Shown here piece by piece: positions 33,369 to 42,523 of a stretch of 64,000 nucleotides of DNA; within the stretch, counting starts at the first letter, position 1, and every line of letters begins with the position of its first letter. Source of the DNA: Bacillota bacterium (GTDB lineage: Bacteria > Bacillota > Negativicutes > Sporomusales > Sporomusaceae). Both the position numbers and the translations under genes were made by a program. The notes beneath the pieces were generated by a model. That model did no database searches. It saw only the letters and a program-made list of their open reading frames with translations, and was not told where the DNA came from. The DNA lies in assembly GCA_023443285.1 (NCBI GenBank), contig JAEZVB010000008.1, forward strand, positions 1 to 64,000, in the 5' to 3' direction.

Positions 33369-34685
33369 ATGGAGTACTTTGCAGGTATCAAAAAGGTTAA
33401 CTATGAGGGAGCAAAATCGAAGAATCCGTTTGCATTTAAACACTATAATCCTCAGGAAATCGTTATGGGCAAGACTATGGAAGAGCAGTTGCGCTTTTCG
33501 GTGGCGTATTGGCATACGTTTACCGGCGAGGGTACCGATCCCTTTGGTAGCGCCACCATGCTGAGACCTTGGGATCAATTTACCGGTATGGACAGGGCGA
33601 GAGCCAGGCTGGAAGCGGCTTTTGAGCTTTTTGAAAAACTGAATATTCCTTTCTTCGCATTTCATGATCGGGACATTGCCCCAGAGGGTGAGACACTGCA
33701 GGAGACCAACAAAAACCTTGATACTATCATTGGCATGATTAAAGAATACATGAAGACAAGTAAAGCAAGAGTGCTTTGGAATACCGCCAACATGTTCTCT
33801 CATCCCCGGTTTGTGCACGGTGCTGCTACAACTTGTAATGCCGATGTATTTGCGTACTGTGCGGCGCAGGTGAAAAAGGGTCTTGAAACCGGTAAGGAGT
33901 TAGGCGCTGACAATTATGTGTTTTGGGGTGGCCGGGAAGGCTATGAAACTCTTTTAAACACAGATCTTGGCTTGGAACTGGACAATTTGGCGAGATTCTT
34001 TCATATGGCGGTAGCGTATGCCAAGGAAATCGGTTTTAATGGACAATTCTTGATCGAGCCAAAGCCGAAGGAGCCAACCAAACACCAATATGATTTTGAT
34101 ACCCAGACAGTCTTGGGCTTCTTATCCAAATATGGCCTACAGGATTACTTTAAGATAAATGTTGAGGCTAACCACGCCACGCTGGCCGGACATAGTTTTC
34201 AGCATGAATTGAGATTCTGCAGAATTAACGGCATACTCGGTTCGGTGGATGCCAATCAAGGCGACACGCTGCTGGGATGGGATACAGATGAATTCCCGAC
34301 TGATCTATATGATACCACATTAGCCATGTACGAAATCCTGAAAAATGGCGGACTGGGAAGAGGGGGCTTGAATTTTGATGCCAAACCCAGAAGAGCCTCT
34401 TTCGAGCCAGAGGATTTGCTGCTAGCTCATATTGCCGGGATGGACAGCTTTGCTAAGGGATTGAAAGTAGCAAGTAGGTTGATCGAAGACCGGGTGTTCG
34501 AAACAATAATTGAAGAACGTTATAGCAGCTTTAGGGAAGGTATTGGCCTTGAAATTGTAGAGGGAAGGGCTAATTTCCAAACATTAGAGAGCTATGCTCT
34601 CCAAAATAAACCGATAATAAATAAATCCGGGCGTCAAGAGCAAATTAAAACCATTCTCAATCAATATCTTCTAGAGGAAGATTAA
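33369..34685 (+). CDS. xylA: Xylose isomerase
   Basis: A 438-residue class II xylose isomerase converting D-xylose to D-xylulose with divalent metal. Visible: [14 protein letters not shown], the catalytic [75 protein letters not shown] and DANQGD. The insertion at the N-terminus places it with the longer class II enzymes. ATG 33369 follows GGGAGG; the upstream in-frame ATG at 33333 is not supported by a ribosome site. It is 60 bases after xylB. Confidence 0.97.
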   Translation: MEYFAGIKKVNYEGAKSKNPFAFKHYNPQEIVMGKTMEEQLRFSVAYWHTFTGEGTDPFGSATMLRPWDQFTGMDRARARLEAAFELFEKLNIPFFAFHDRDIAPEGETLQETNKNLDTIIGMIKEYMKTSKARVLWNTANMFSHPRFVHGAATTCNADVFAYCAAQVKKGLETGKELGADNYVFWGGREGYETLLNTDLGLELDNLARFFHMAVAYAKEIGFNGQFLIEPKPKEPTKHQYDFDTQTVLGFLSKYGLQDYFKINVEANHATLAGHSFQHELRFCRINGILGSVDANQGDTLLGWDTDEFPTDLYDTTLAMYEILKNGGLGRGGLNFDAKPRRASFEPEDLLLAHIAGMDSFAKGLKVASRLIEDRVFETIIEERYSSFREGIGLEIVEGRANFQTLESYALQNKPIINKSGRQEQIKTILNQYLLEED

Positions 34686-34868
34686 TGCATGTAATGGCAG
34701 CAGCCTTGATTGCCTCGATGTGGTAGCTTTATCTTTACTTTATATATCGTGTTAGAGGGAAAAAATAAGCGGCGCCGCTAAAACCGGAGCCGAACCGAAA
34801 GGGAGGGATCGATCGCAAAATTATTATAACAGGTGACACAAAATGCAAAGTATGGGAGGAGAAAAAGA

Positions 34869-35948
34869 GTGTTTAAAGGAAAAAGATTTGGAGTGTTACG
34901 TCTGGTAGTTGTGTGCATGCTTGCTCTAATGGTGATGGTAGCTGGCTGTACAAAGCAAGAAACTGCTAAAACGAATACTCCGCAACAAGGCAAGATCAAA
35001 ATTGGCTTAAGCATGGATGATTTAAGGCTGGAAAGATGGCAGCACGACAGGGATTTATTTGTAGAAAAGGCAAAAGAACTTGGTGCTGAAGTGGTTGTTC
35101 AATCTGCTAACGGCGATGACCAAACACAATTCTCACAATGTGAAAACCTTATTTCTCAAGGTGTAAATGTTCTGGTAATCATTCCTCATAACGGTGAAGC
35201 AATGGCTCCGATTATTGAGCAGGCGCATAAAGCAGGTATTAAGGTGCTGGCTTATGACCGTTTGATTACCAAATCCGATGTTGACTGTTATGTTTCTTTT
35301 GATAACATTAAAGTCGGCGAAATGCAAGCCGAGTCAATTGTAAAACTTACGCCTAAAGGTAACTATTTCTTGCTTGGCGGCTCACCGACCGATAATAACG
35401 CTAAGATGTTCCGCGCAGGTCAAATGAAAGTTTTGCAGCCGTTGATTGACAAAGGCGATATTAAAGTTATCGGCGATCAATGGGCTAAAGACTGGCTGCC
35501 AGAAGAAGCTCTCAAAATCATGGAAAATGCGTTAACTGCCAATAACAATAAAATTGATGCTGTTGTCGCATCAAATGACAGTACTGCCGGCGGTGCTATC
35601 CAAGCGTTGACTGCTCAGGGTTTAGGCGGAAAAGTGCCTATTTCTGGTCAAGATGCTGAACTTGCCGCTTGTCAACGAATTGTAGAAGGTCTGCAGACCA
35701 TGACTGTTTACAAACCAATCAAGAAATTAGCCACTGCTGCGGCTGAAGTTGCCGTTAAGATGGCCAAAGGAGAAGCGCCCAAAGCTGACGGTAAGGTAAA
35801 TAACGGTAAGATCGATGTTCCATCCATTCTTTTAGCTCCAATAGCTGTTGATGCCAAGAATATGGTAGAAACAGTTATAAAAGACGGTTATAACAAACTC
35901 GAAGAAGTTTACAAAAATGTTCCTAAGGATAAATGGCCTAAGATGTAA
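34869..35948 (+). CDS. xylF: Xylose ABC transporter binding lipoprotein
   Basis: A 359-residue periplasmic-type sugar-binding protein (XylF/ribose-binding class). A signal peptide ends in VAGC (Cys27). Family stretches are IKIGLSMDDLRLERWQHDRD, NLISQGVNVLVIIPHNG, DRLITKSDVDCYVSFDN and ASNDSTAGGAIQAL, the DDLRxERW block being typical of xylose-binding proteins. GTG 34869 follows GGGAGGA at 8 bases; a GTG at 34833 is rejected because the ribosome site would be inside the gene. It lies between xylA and xylG; I see no XylR operator directly before it. Confidence 0.92.
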   Translation: MFKGKRFGVLRLVVVCMLALMVMVAGCTKQETAKTNTPQQGKIKIGLSMDDLRLERWQHDRDLFVEKAKELGAEVVVQSANGDDQTQFSQCENLISQGVNVLVIIPHNGEAMAPIIEQAHKAGIKVLAYDRLITKSDVDCYVSFDNIKVGEMQAESIVKLTPKGNYFLLGGSPTDNNAKMFRAGQMKVLQPLIDKGDIKVIGDQWAKDWLPEEALKIMENALTANNNKIDAVVASNDSTAGGAIQALTAQGLGGKVPISGQDAELAACQRIVEGLQTMTVYKPIKKLATAAAEVAVKMAKGEAPKADGKVNNGKIDVPSILLAPIAVDAKNMVETVIKDGYNKLEEVYKNVPKDKWPKM

Positions 35949-35956
35949 TCACGTGT

Positions 35957-35983
35957 AGGTGAGGGAGCTATCCTCCCTCACCT
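35957..35983 (+). promoter_or_regulatory. Intercistronic hairpin between xylF and xylG
   Basis: AGGTGAGGGAG (35957-35967) and CTCCCTCACCT (35973-35983) form a perfect 11-base stem with a 5-base loop. There is no T run, which suits a 3'-end stabiliser or partial terminator that favours xylF mRNA over xylGH. Confidence 0.6.
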
Positions 35984-36009
35984 GCTATATATGAACGTGA
36001 GGGGATAAA

Positions 36010-37536
36010 ATGGACGAATATATTTTAGAAATGAATAACATCGTAAAGGAATTTTCCGGAGTAAGGGCGCTAAATAACATTTCCTTTAAGGTCAAAAGGG
36101 GAGAAATCCATGCACTCTGTGGAGAAAACGGCGCAGGTAAATCAACATTAATGAAAATTCTGAGCGGTGTATATCCAAATGGGACATATGACGGAGAAAT
36201 ATTTTTAAGCGGAAAAAAAGTGATCATCCGAAACATAGCAGATGCTGAACAAGCCGGCATTGCCATTATCCATCAGGAATTGGCATTGTTTAAAGAATTG
36301 CCCATATACGAAAATATCTTCGTTGGCAATGAACTGCAGCAGAGAGGTATCGTCAATATACCGGCTATGCTCGCTAAAACACAGGAACTGCTAAAAGAAA
36401 TGAAACTGAATATAAGTCCGGATACTCTCGTTAAGCATTTAGGAACCGGGCAACAGCAACTGGTTGAAATTGCTAAGGCGTTATCCAAGAACGCCCAACT
36501 TTTAATCTTGGACGAACCAACGGCTTCCTTGTCGGAGGGAGAAGTTGAGACCTTGATAGAGATATTAGGAAAGTTAAAAGCAAGAGGAGTTACCTGCATA
36601 TATATATCCCATAAGCTCGATGAAGTGTTCCGGCTGGCAGATGCCGTCACTACCATTCGAGACGGCTGCACCATCGGTTCTCACCTGATCAAGAGTCTTA
36701 CAAAAGATGATGTTGTAAGGATGATGGTAGGGCGGGAAATTAACGATTTGTACCCTAAAGAAGCCCATGCAACCGATAGGGAGATTTTATCTGTAAAAAA
36801 CTATACTGTCTATGATGGAAATGAGCCTGATAAGATACTTGTCGAAAACATAAGTTTTTCATTAAAACGCGGTGAAGTATTAGGATTTTCCGGCCTGGTA
36901 GGAGCGGGGCGCACTGAATTGGTAGCTGCTATTTGCGGTTTTCACACAGGCAATCGTAGCGGCGAAGTATATTTAGAGGGAAAGAAAATAGTCATCAAGC
37001 ATCCTAGTGATGCCTTAAAGAATGGTATTGCTATGGTTCCTGAAGATCGCAAACGCCACGGAATTATCGAATCCATGTCTGTTATGCAGAATATGACACT
37101 TGCCAACATTGAGGATTACCGACAGCGGTTAGACTGTATAGATAATTGCAAAGAATTGACAGATGCTAACACATTTATGGCAAAGTTAAAAATAAAAGCG
37201 CCGCACCTGGATGCATTGATTAAAAATCTAAGTGGCGGCAATCAGCAAAAGGTGGTTCTGGCCAAGTTTTTGCTGCGTAAATTAAAGGTGTTAATCTTGG
37301 ATGAACCAACACGCGGTATTGATGTTGGTGCAAAATATGAGATATATAATTTGATGAATCAGTTAGCTGCAGAAGGTATTGCCGTTATTATGATTTCCTC
37401 TGATTTGCCGGAAGTGCTTGGCATGGCTGACCGGATTCTTGTAATGAATGACGGTAAAATTACAGGAGAATTTATCAACAAGAATATTAATCAAGAGCAA
37501 ATCATGCACTGTGCTGTAAGGGGGGCTGCTCAATGA
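36010..37536 (+). CDS. xylG: Xylose ABC transporter ATPase (two ABC domains)
   Basis: A 508-residue double ATPase of the sugar ABC class. First domain: Walker A GENGAGKST, signature region LGTGQQQLVEIAKAL, Walker B LLILDEPTASL. Second domain: degenerate Walker A GLVGAGRTE, signature NLSGGNQQKVVLAKFLL, Walker B VLILDEPTRGIDVG. The degenerate second Walker A is normal for this family. It overlaps xylH by 4 bases. Confidence 0.95.
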   Translation: MDEYILEMNNIVKEFSGVRALNNISFKVKRGEIHALCGENGAGKSTLMKILSGVYPNGTYDGEIFLSGKKVIIRNIADAEQAGIAIIHQELALFKELPIYENIFVGNELQQRGIVNIPAMLAKTQELLKEMKLNISPDTLVKHLGTGQQQLVEIAKALSKNAQLLILDEPTASLSEGEVETLIEILGKLKARGVTCIYISHKLDEVFRLADAVTTIRDGCTIGSHLIKSLTKDDVVRMMVGREINDLYPKEAHATDREILSVKNYTVYDGNEPDKILVENISFSLKRGEVLGFSGLVGAGRTELVAAICGFHTGNRSGEVYLEGKKIVIKHPSDALKNGIAMVPEDRKRHGIIESMSVMQNMTLANIEDYRQRLDCIDNCKELTDANTFMAKLKIKAPHLDALIKNLSGGNQQKVVLAKFLLRKLKVLILDEPTRGIDVGAKYEIYNLMNQLAAEGIAVIMISSDLPEVLGMADRILVMNDGKITGEFINKNINQEQIMHCAVRGAAQ

Positions 37537-38717
37537 CAACTCAGCTAGAAGAAACCAATATTAAAACTGTTGCCGGTAAAAAGACCATGCTAAAATCACT
37601 GTTTAATTTTAATGTAAAAACCTATGCAATGATCATTGCGTTGATTTCGCTTTGGCTTTTTTTTAGCGTAGCAACAAACGGAGAATTTTTAAGCTCCAGG
37701 AATATTTCCAATTTATTTCGCCAGATGTCTATAACGGGTATTATATCAATTGGTATGGTTTTTATTATCATTATCGGTCATATTGATCTTTCGGTAGGCT
37801 CACTCATGGGTTTGCTCGGTGGCGTAGTAGCTATTTTGAATGTATGGTACAAAATTGACGGCATTACCGCTATAGGTATTACGCTGCTGGTTGGTCTCGC
37901 GATTGGGCTCATAAACGGTTGGCTGGTAGCCTACAAAAAAATACCATCCTTTATCGTTACCTTAGGCGGTTTTCTGGTATTTAGAGGTATACTTGTTGGT
38001 ATGACCAAAGGAACTACGGTAGCTTCGTTAGGGCCGGAAATTCGTTTTTTGGGCAACGCCTATTTAATAGACGCAATTGGCATAGTTATAGGTATAGTGG
38101 CTGTAGCTGTGATGGCCTATAATTCTATGAATCAACGGAAATTGCGGACACAGTATGGACTATCCATTCCGCCGACCCCAGTTGCTGCTATGAAGATTGT
38201 ATTTGCTGCTGTCTTAATTGGTGTACTTGTCACAGTTCTGAACTCCTACCAGGGTTTCCCTGTGCCTGTTCTTATACTAGCTATTTTCGCAGTTGTTTTT
38301 TCTTATATATTGTCTAGGACAGTATTTGGCCGACGGGTTTATGCAATTGGCGGCAATGTAGAAGCTGCTAAATTATGCGGTATCAATGTTTCAAAAATGA
38401 CGTTAGGCATTTTTGCAATGCAAGGTATGTTGGTTGCAATGGCAGGTATCATGTTGGCCTCTCGCTTAAATGCCGCATCAGTTGCCGCAGGTCAAAATGC
38501 CGAAATGGATGCGATTGCAGCTTGCGTTATTGGCGGAGCAAGCCTAGCTGGCGGTGTCGGTAGCGTAGGGGGCGCCATTATTGGGGCGCTGGTTATGGCT
38601 AGTCTGGATAATGGCATGAGTATGCTCAATATTGAGACCTTCTGGCAGTTTATTGTAAAAGGGTCGATATTGGTAGCGGCTGTCTGGTTTGATATTGCTA
38701 ACAAAAATAAGAAATAA
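37533..38717 (+). CDS. xylH: Xylose ABC transporter permease
   Basis: A 394-residue permease with about ten hydrophobic segments, of the BPD_transp_2 type used by sugar importers. Features include NISNLFRQMSITGIISIGMVFIIIIGHIDLSVGSLMGL and YAIGGNVEAAKLCGINV near the conserved cytoplasmic loop, then ACVIGGASLAGGVGSVGG. Start ATG overlaps the end of xylG (ATGA) with an AAGGGGGG ribosome site. Works with XylF and XylG. Confidence 0.95.
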   Translation: MTTQLEETNIKTVAGKKTMLKSLFNFNVKTYAMIIALISLWLFFSVATNGEFLSSRNISNLFRQMSITGIISIGMVFIIIIGHIDLSVGSLMGLLGGVVAILNVWYKIDGITAIGITLLVGLAIGLINGWLVAYKKIPSFIVTLGGFLVFRGILVGMTKGTTVASLGPEIRFLGNAYLIDAIGIVIGIVAVAVMAYNSMNQRKLRTQYGLSIPPTPVAAMKIVFAAVLIGVLVTVLNSYQGFPVPVLILAIFAVVFSYILSRTVFGRRVYAIGGNVEAAKLCGINVSKMTLGIFAMQGMLVAMAGIMLASRLNAASVAAGQNAEMDAIAACVIGGASLAGGVGSVGGAIIGALVMASLDNGMSMLNIETFWQFIVKGSILVAAVWFDIANKNKK

Positions 38718-38748
38718 CATGGAACGTTCGTTTAAGGGTGTGAGCCGC

Positions 38749-39816
38749 ATGCTGACAAAGCGTCTATTTGGTGAGGATAATGGAAAAGAAATTTATGAAT
38801 ACACTTTGAAAAATGCAAATGGGATAGAGGTATCCTGTTTGAACTACGGGTGTGCGATTACCAGGATTATTACTCCCGACCAAAGAGGAAACTTTGAAAA
38901 CATTGTGCTGGGGTTTCAGGATTTTGAGAGTTATAGAAATAATGTCATCTATGCCGGGGTAATTGTTGGGAGAGTGGCCGGCAGAATAAAAAATGCTTGC
39001 TTCAATCTGGCAGACAAAACCTACACGCTGGCAAAAAATGATGGAAAGAATCATCTGCATGGGGGCTTGAAAGGCTTTCATAATGTAGTATGGGCTGCCA
39101 ATACCACTGAGAAGGAAAGTGAAACTACGGTTACGTTTTCTTATACCAGCCCAGATGGGGAGGATGGTTATCCCGGAACGGTGAAGATGCTAGTAACGTA
39201 CACTTTAAACGATAACAATGAGTTTGTTATTCAGTATTGTGGGACATCAGATCAAGCAACACTATTAAATCCGACCAATCATACCTATTTTAATTTGAGC
39301 GGCGATTTGAAACAGGACATAACGGATCATGTCTTACAAATTGACAGCAGCAGCTTTTTAGAACTAACAGAAGATTTGCTGCCGACAGGAAAGCTCATAG
39401 CTGCCCGCGATACTGTTTTTGATTTTCGAACCGGACGAAAAATAATTGAGGGAATTAAATCCGATGCCGCCCAAAATAAAATAGTTGGTCATGGGTATGA
39501 TCATCCATTTGTTTTGAACAGCAATAATAATAGAGAAATTGTACTAGAGGACAGGGAAAGTGGCCGCCGTGTAATTATCGAAACTGATGCAGTTGGCGTA
39601 GTACTATATACGGGAAATATGATACCCAATAATCTGGACTTTTGCGGTGTAAAATCCCAGCGATATTTAGGTCTTTGCCTGGAGACGCAAGGCTTGCCTG
39701 ATAGTATTCATCACGCTAACTTTCCTGATTGTATATTACATAAGGATCAGACTTTTTCAAAGGTAACAAAATATACCTTTAGTTGTGAGAAACGGGATGA
39801 GGAGCGACAAGCGTAG
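38749..39816 (+). CDS. galM: Aldose 1-epimerase
   Basis: A 355-residue mutarotase of the GalM family that interconverts alpha and beta anomers of sugars such as xylose or galactose. Visible: LNYGCAITRIITPDQRGNFENIVLGFQDF, NHLHGGLKGFHNVVW (catalytic His), NPTNHTYFNLSG (second His), HGYDHPFVL and GLCLETQGLPDSIHHANFP (catalytic Glu). It is last in the xylose locus and begins 31 bases after xylH. ATG 38749 is chosen because the longer reading overlaps xylH; an earlier ATG at 38719 has no better ribosome site. Its 3' end overlaps the convergent helD by 38 bases. Confidence 0.93.
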   Translation: MLTKRLFGEDNGKEIYEYTLKNANGIEVSCLNYGCAITRIITPDQRGNFENIVLGFQDFESYRNNVIYAGVIVGRVAGRIKNACFNLADKTYTLAKNDGKNHLHGGLKGFHNVVWAANTTEKESETTVTFSYTSPDGEDGYPGTVKMLVTYTLNDNNEFVIQYCGTSDQATLLNPTNHTYFNLSGDLKQDITDHVLQIDSSSFLELTEDLLPTGKLIAARDTVFDFRTGRKIIEGIKSDAAQNKIVGHGYDHPFVLNSNNNREIVLEDRESGRRVIIETDAVGVVLYTGNMIPNNLDFCGVKSQRYLGLCLETQGLPDSIHHANFPDCILHKDQTFSKVTKYTFSCEKRDEERQA

Positions 39817-42037
39817 TGGTGTACAAAGTCCTATCAACCTGTCGCAAATAGGGCGACGGGTTTCCCGTATAAAATAGATACAATCGATGCAAAGCCCGAG
39901 TACAGATTGTATATAGAATATTACAATCTTGCTCCTGGCTATAATTATTAGCATCTGTGTTAACCACAAGTACAACATCAAACTCTAAGCCTTTGGCCAG
40001 ATAGGAGGGGATGACAACAATTCCGGTAGGGAATGCGTCGTCCTCTTTACTTATGAGGGTAGTTTTGATAGTTTCCTTTAACCTAGTATAAATCCCAAGG
40101 GCTTGGACTGCGTTCTTGGTGATGATTCCAATAGACTTCAACCCATCGCTCTGTACCGTTTGGATAGTGCTAAGAAGAGTAGCGGCTACATCACTGGGAT
40201 TATTCATTTGAACAACTGTAGGTTTGGGGCCAGGACGATGGATGGAAAGGCTTTCGCCGACATTTGGTAAGATTGCCTGGCAAAAATCTTGAATGGCTTG
40301 GGTAGAACGGTAGCTTTTGTTCAAACGGAAATGCAAGGTTTGCTCTGGCCCCAAGATGTTACTGGCCTCAGCAAAACTGGCTGTTTTAATAAAAGGCTGG
40401 ATTGACTGCGCAGGGTCGCCAACAATTGTCCAGGAACTTTCGGGGAATAGCTGAGAGAGGATTTTGTATTGAAAAGCTGAATAATCTTGTGCTTCGTCAA
40501 TGACGACATGTTTAATTTCTTGTTTGATTGGAAAACCCTGCACTATACCCTGGAAGTACAAAAAAGGCGAAATATCTTCGTAGGGGAGAGTGCCCCTGTT
40601 AATTAGCTTGCGTGTTTGCGATTTTATCGTATCCCAGTTGCCAGGAATAGGCATCCCGGTAACTGTGAATAATCTGTCGTCAGAAAAAAGGGCAACATAT
40701 TCCTCTAAGGGATCTAGTGTTGTCAGTTTTTCTACATAATCAGTAATGGGTTTTAGCTCGCTTCTCGCCTGGATTCTAGCCAACGCTTTTATCACTTTTT
40801 CATTGATTTCTTCACCGGCCTCAATGAGCGCTGCGACTTTTTCACGGCGAACATCATGGATGAGATCATGCATTCGTTTTTGGATGATGGCTCTAATTTT
40901 CTCGAGACGGATTGCCGGCGGCATCATGCTAAAGCTATTTTGGTAGTAGTGCTGCCATTCGTTTTGGCCAAACAGCGTATCGCCCCGCGCCGTGATAGAT
41001 GGGTGACCATTAATCCAGTCTGTTGCCAGCCAGTTAAGATACTTGGTTAAAACCTCATTAAAGAGGTGTGATGATTTGAAACGGATAGTAGCTGCCCGTT
41101 GTTTGTTGGCATTGTGAAGTAGCATATGCTCAAAATAATCTGTTCGGGTTTCAAGGCGCAAGGGAATATGGGAGGCAGATCTGGCAGTGTAGTCCTGAAA
41201 AGTCATTTGCACAACGTTTGCTTCACCTATTTCCGGTAAGACATTAGAAATATAATCACTAAAAATATGGTTAGGGGATAGGATTAATACATTCTGAGAG
41301 GTTAGGCTTTCCCGGTTCTGATAAAGTAAAAATGCTATGCGGTGTAAGGCTACCGATGTCTTGCCGCTGCCGGCCGGTCCCTCTAAAAACAATACCTTAT
41401 GCCGCTCATCACGGATAATCTGATTTTGATCCCGCTGGATGCTGTTTACAATGGTATGCATCTTATCATCGACACTTTTAGCTAGTAGTTCTTTGAGAAT
41501 ATCGTCATCAATTGTCAGGTCAGAATCAAACATATACTGGATATGCCCATCAGTTATCTTGTATTGGCGCTTGAGGGTGATAATCCCATCAATTACTCCT
41601 GCCGGGCAGTGGTAAGATGCCTTACCAAGGCCATAATCATAGAACATGCTTGATACCGGGGCGCGCCAATCGTAGACGAGAAATTCACCGTCTTCTGCGG
41701 CCAGGCTGCCAATTCCAATATAGATTTTGTCTGTATCATTATAATGAGCTTCAGAAAAATCAATCCGGCCAAAGTAGGGGGACTTGAGCATCTTGATTAA
41801 ATGACGGGCATTGCCATGGGAGTGTTTGGAGAGAGCGCGCTGGCGATTCATAGTCTCGATATGTTGCGCTTCATCAATCGAACTACCGCCACCACCATTC
41901 CAGTAATCCTGAAGAGAATTCTTGAGGGCATGCTGATGGCCTCCCAAAACCTCCGCGTTTTTGTGTATTTGTTCTTGTACTCGCCGGAGCGTTGCTGCGA
42001 GTCGTTCTTTTTCAAACTGCTGTTCCTGTTGGTTCAT
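39779..42037 (-). CDS. helD: HelD-type RNA polymerase-recycling helicase-like ATPase
   Basis: A 752-residue UvrD/Rep-type protein of the HelD class. An N-terminal coiled arm is followed by YDWRAPVSSMFYDYGLG, typical of HelD, then Walker A EGPAGSGKTSVALHRIAFLLYQ, a mid-protein arm insertion, motif II VIDEAQDYSAFQ, RLNKSYRSTQAI and the C-terminal SYLAKGLEFDVVLVVN. HelD frees stalled RNA polymerase from nucleic acid, and some members protect against rifamycins. Length is near the Bacillus protein. ATG 42037 has GAGGAGG. A leader of about 280 bases with a terminator precedes it. Confidence 0.92.
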   Translation of the reverse strand: MNQQEQQFEKERLAATLRRVQEQIHKNAEVLGGHQHALKNSLQDYWNGGGGSSIDEAQHIETMNRQRALSKHSHGNARHLIKMLKSPYFGRIDFSEAHYNDTDKIYIGIGSLAAEDGEFLVYDWRAPVSSMFYDYGLGKASYHCPAGVIDGIITLKRQYKITDGHIQYMFDSDLTIDDDILKELLAKSVDDKMHTIVNSIQRDQNQIIRDERHKVLFLEGPAGSGKTSVALHRIAFLLYQNRESLTSQNVLILSPNHIFSDYISNVLPEIGEANVVQMTFQDYTARSASHIPLRLETRTDYFEHMLLHNANKQRAATIRFKSSHLFNEVLTKYLNWLATDWINGHPSITARGDTLFGQNEWQHYYQNSFSMMPPAIRLEKIRAIIQKRMHDLIHDVRREKVAALIEAGEEINEKVIKALARIQARSELKPITDYVEKLTTLDPLEEYVALFSDDRLFTVTGMPIPGNWDTIKSQTRKLINRGTLPYEDISPFLYFQGIVQGFPIKQEIKHVVIDEAQDYSAFQYKILSQLFPESSWTIVGDPAQSIQPFIKTASFAEASNILGPEQTLHFRLNKSYRSTQAIQDFCQAILPNVGESLSIHRPGPKPTVVQMNNPSDVAATLLSTIQTVQSDGLKSIGIITKNAVQALGIYTRLKETIKTTLISKEDDAFPTGIVVIPSYLAKGLEFDVVLVVNTDANNYSQEQDCNILYTICTRALHRLYLFYTGNPSPYLRQVDRTLYTTTLVAPHPVSHN

Positions 42038-42239
42038 GCTTCCTCCTCATGAATTAGCCTTTAACTTTTTTCGTTTTCGCACTTTGAACCTGCTTGTAAG
42101 TCAAAAGCTTCAATTGGGACAGAGGTATAGGTACTTGCTTTTACAATATTATTTAAATTTATTTTTGGATACTATGATTCCAGACAATCGTGGAAAAAAT
42201 TGTATATGAATGCTTTGTGCTTGGCAGAGGGGCGTAGGA

Positions 42240-42278
42240 AAACAAAAAGCTCCTTGCCTCAAAACCGAGACGAAGAGC
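42240..42278 (-). terminator. Terminator inside the helD leader (attenuator candidate)
   Basis: Read on the minus strand, GCTCTTCGTCTC and GAGGCAAGGAGC form a 12-position stem (one mismatch, two wobbles) around GGTTTT, followed by TTTTTGTTTT. It lies about 40 bases downstream of the probable helD promoter and about 205 bases before the helD start. Confidence 0.7.
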
Positions 42279-42323
42279 CTACTGTCTCAACTATTGTCTT
42301 TTAATATTTTACGAATTACTCTA

Positions 42324-42352
42324 ATTATATGTATTTATGAAAAAATTGTAAA
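42324..42352 (-). promoter_or_regulatory. Probable helD promoter
   Basis: On the minus strand, TTTACA (42352 to 42347), a 17-base spacer and TATAAT (42329 to 42324). The 486-base gap between helD and the AraC gene (42038-42523) contains this promoter, the leader terminator, and the operator-like repeats at 42345-42386; no small gene is evident. Confidence 0.6.
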
Positions 42353-42386
42353 GCGCGGCACTCAAAAGTGTCGCATTTTTACAATA
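42345..42386. promoter_or_regulatory. Operator-like repeats between helD and araC-type gene
   Basis: TGTCGCATTTTTACAATA at 42369-42386 recurs exactly at 43299-43316. Just upstream and inverted is a related half (complement of 42345-42360, TGCCGCGCTTTACAAT) that overlaps the helD -35 box. The pair resembles AraC half-sites facing away from each other. Confidence 0.55.
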
Positions 42387-42523
42387 TAGAATGCAGAGAG
42401 TAGGGTAATATAAACTATCTATATTACTTTGCGTAGAGGAATTATTTTCCAATTATTTGCAAGAATCTTATATATTTACTAAAATATTCTTTGAAAACAG
42501 TTCTTGATAAGAGGTTAGTTTTT

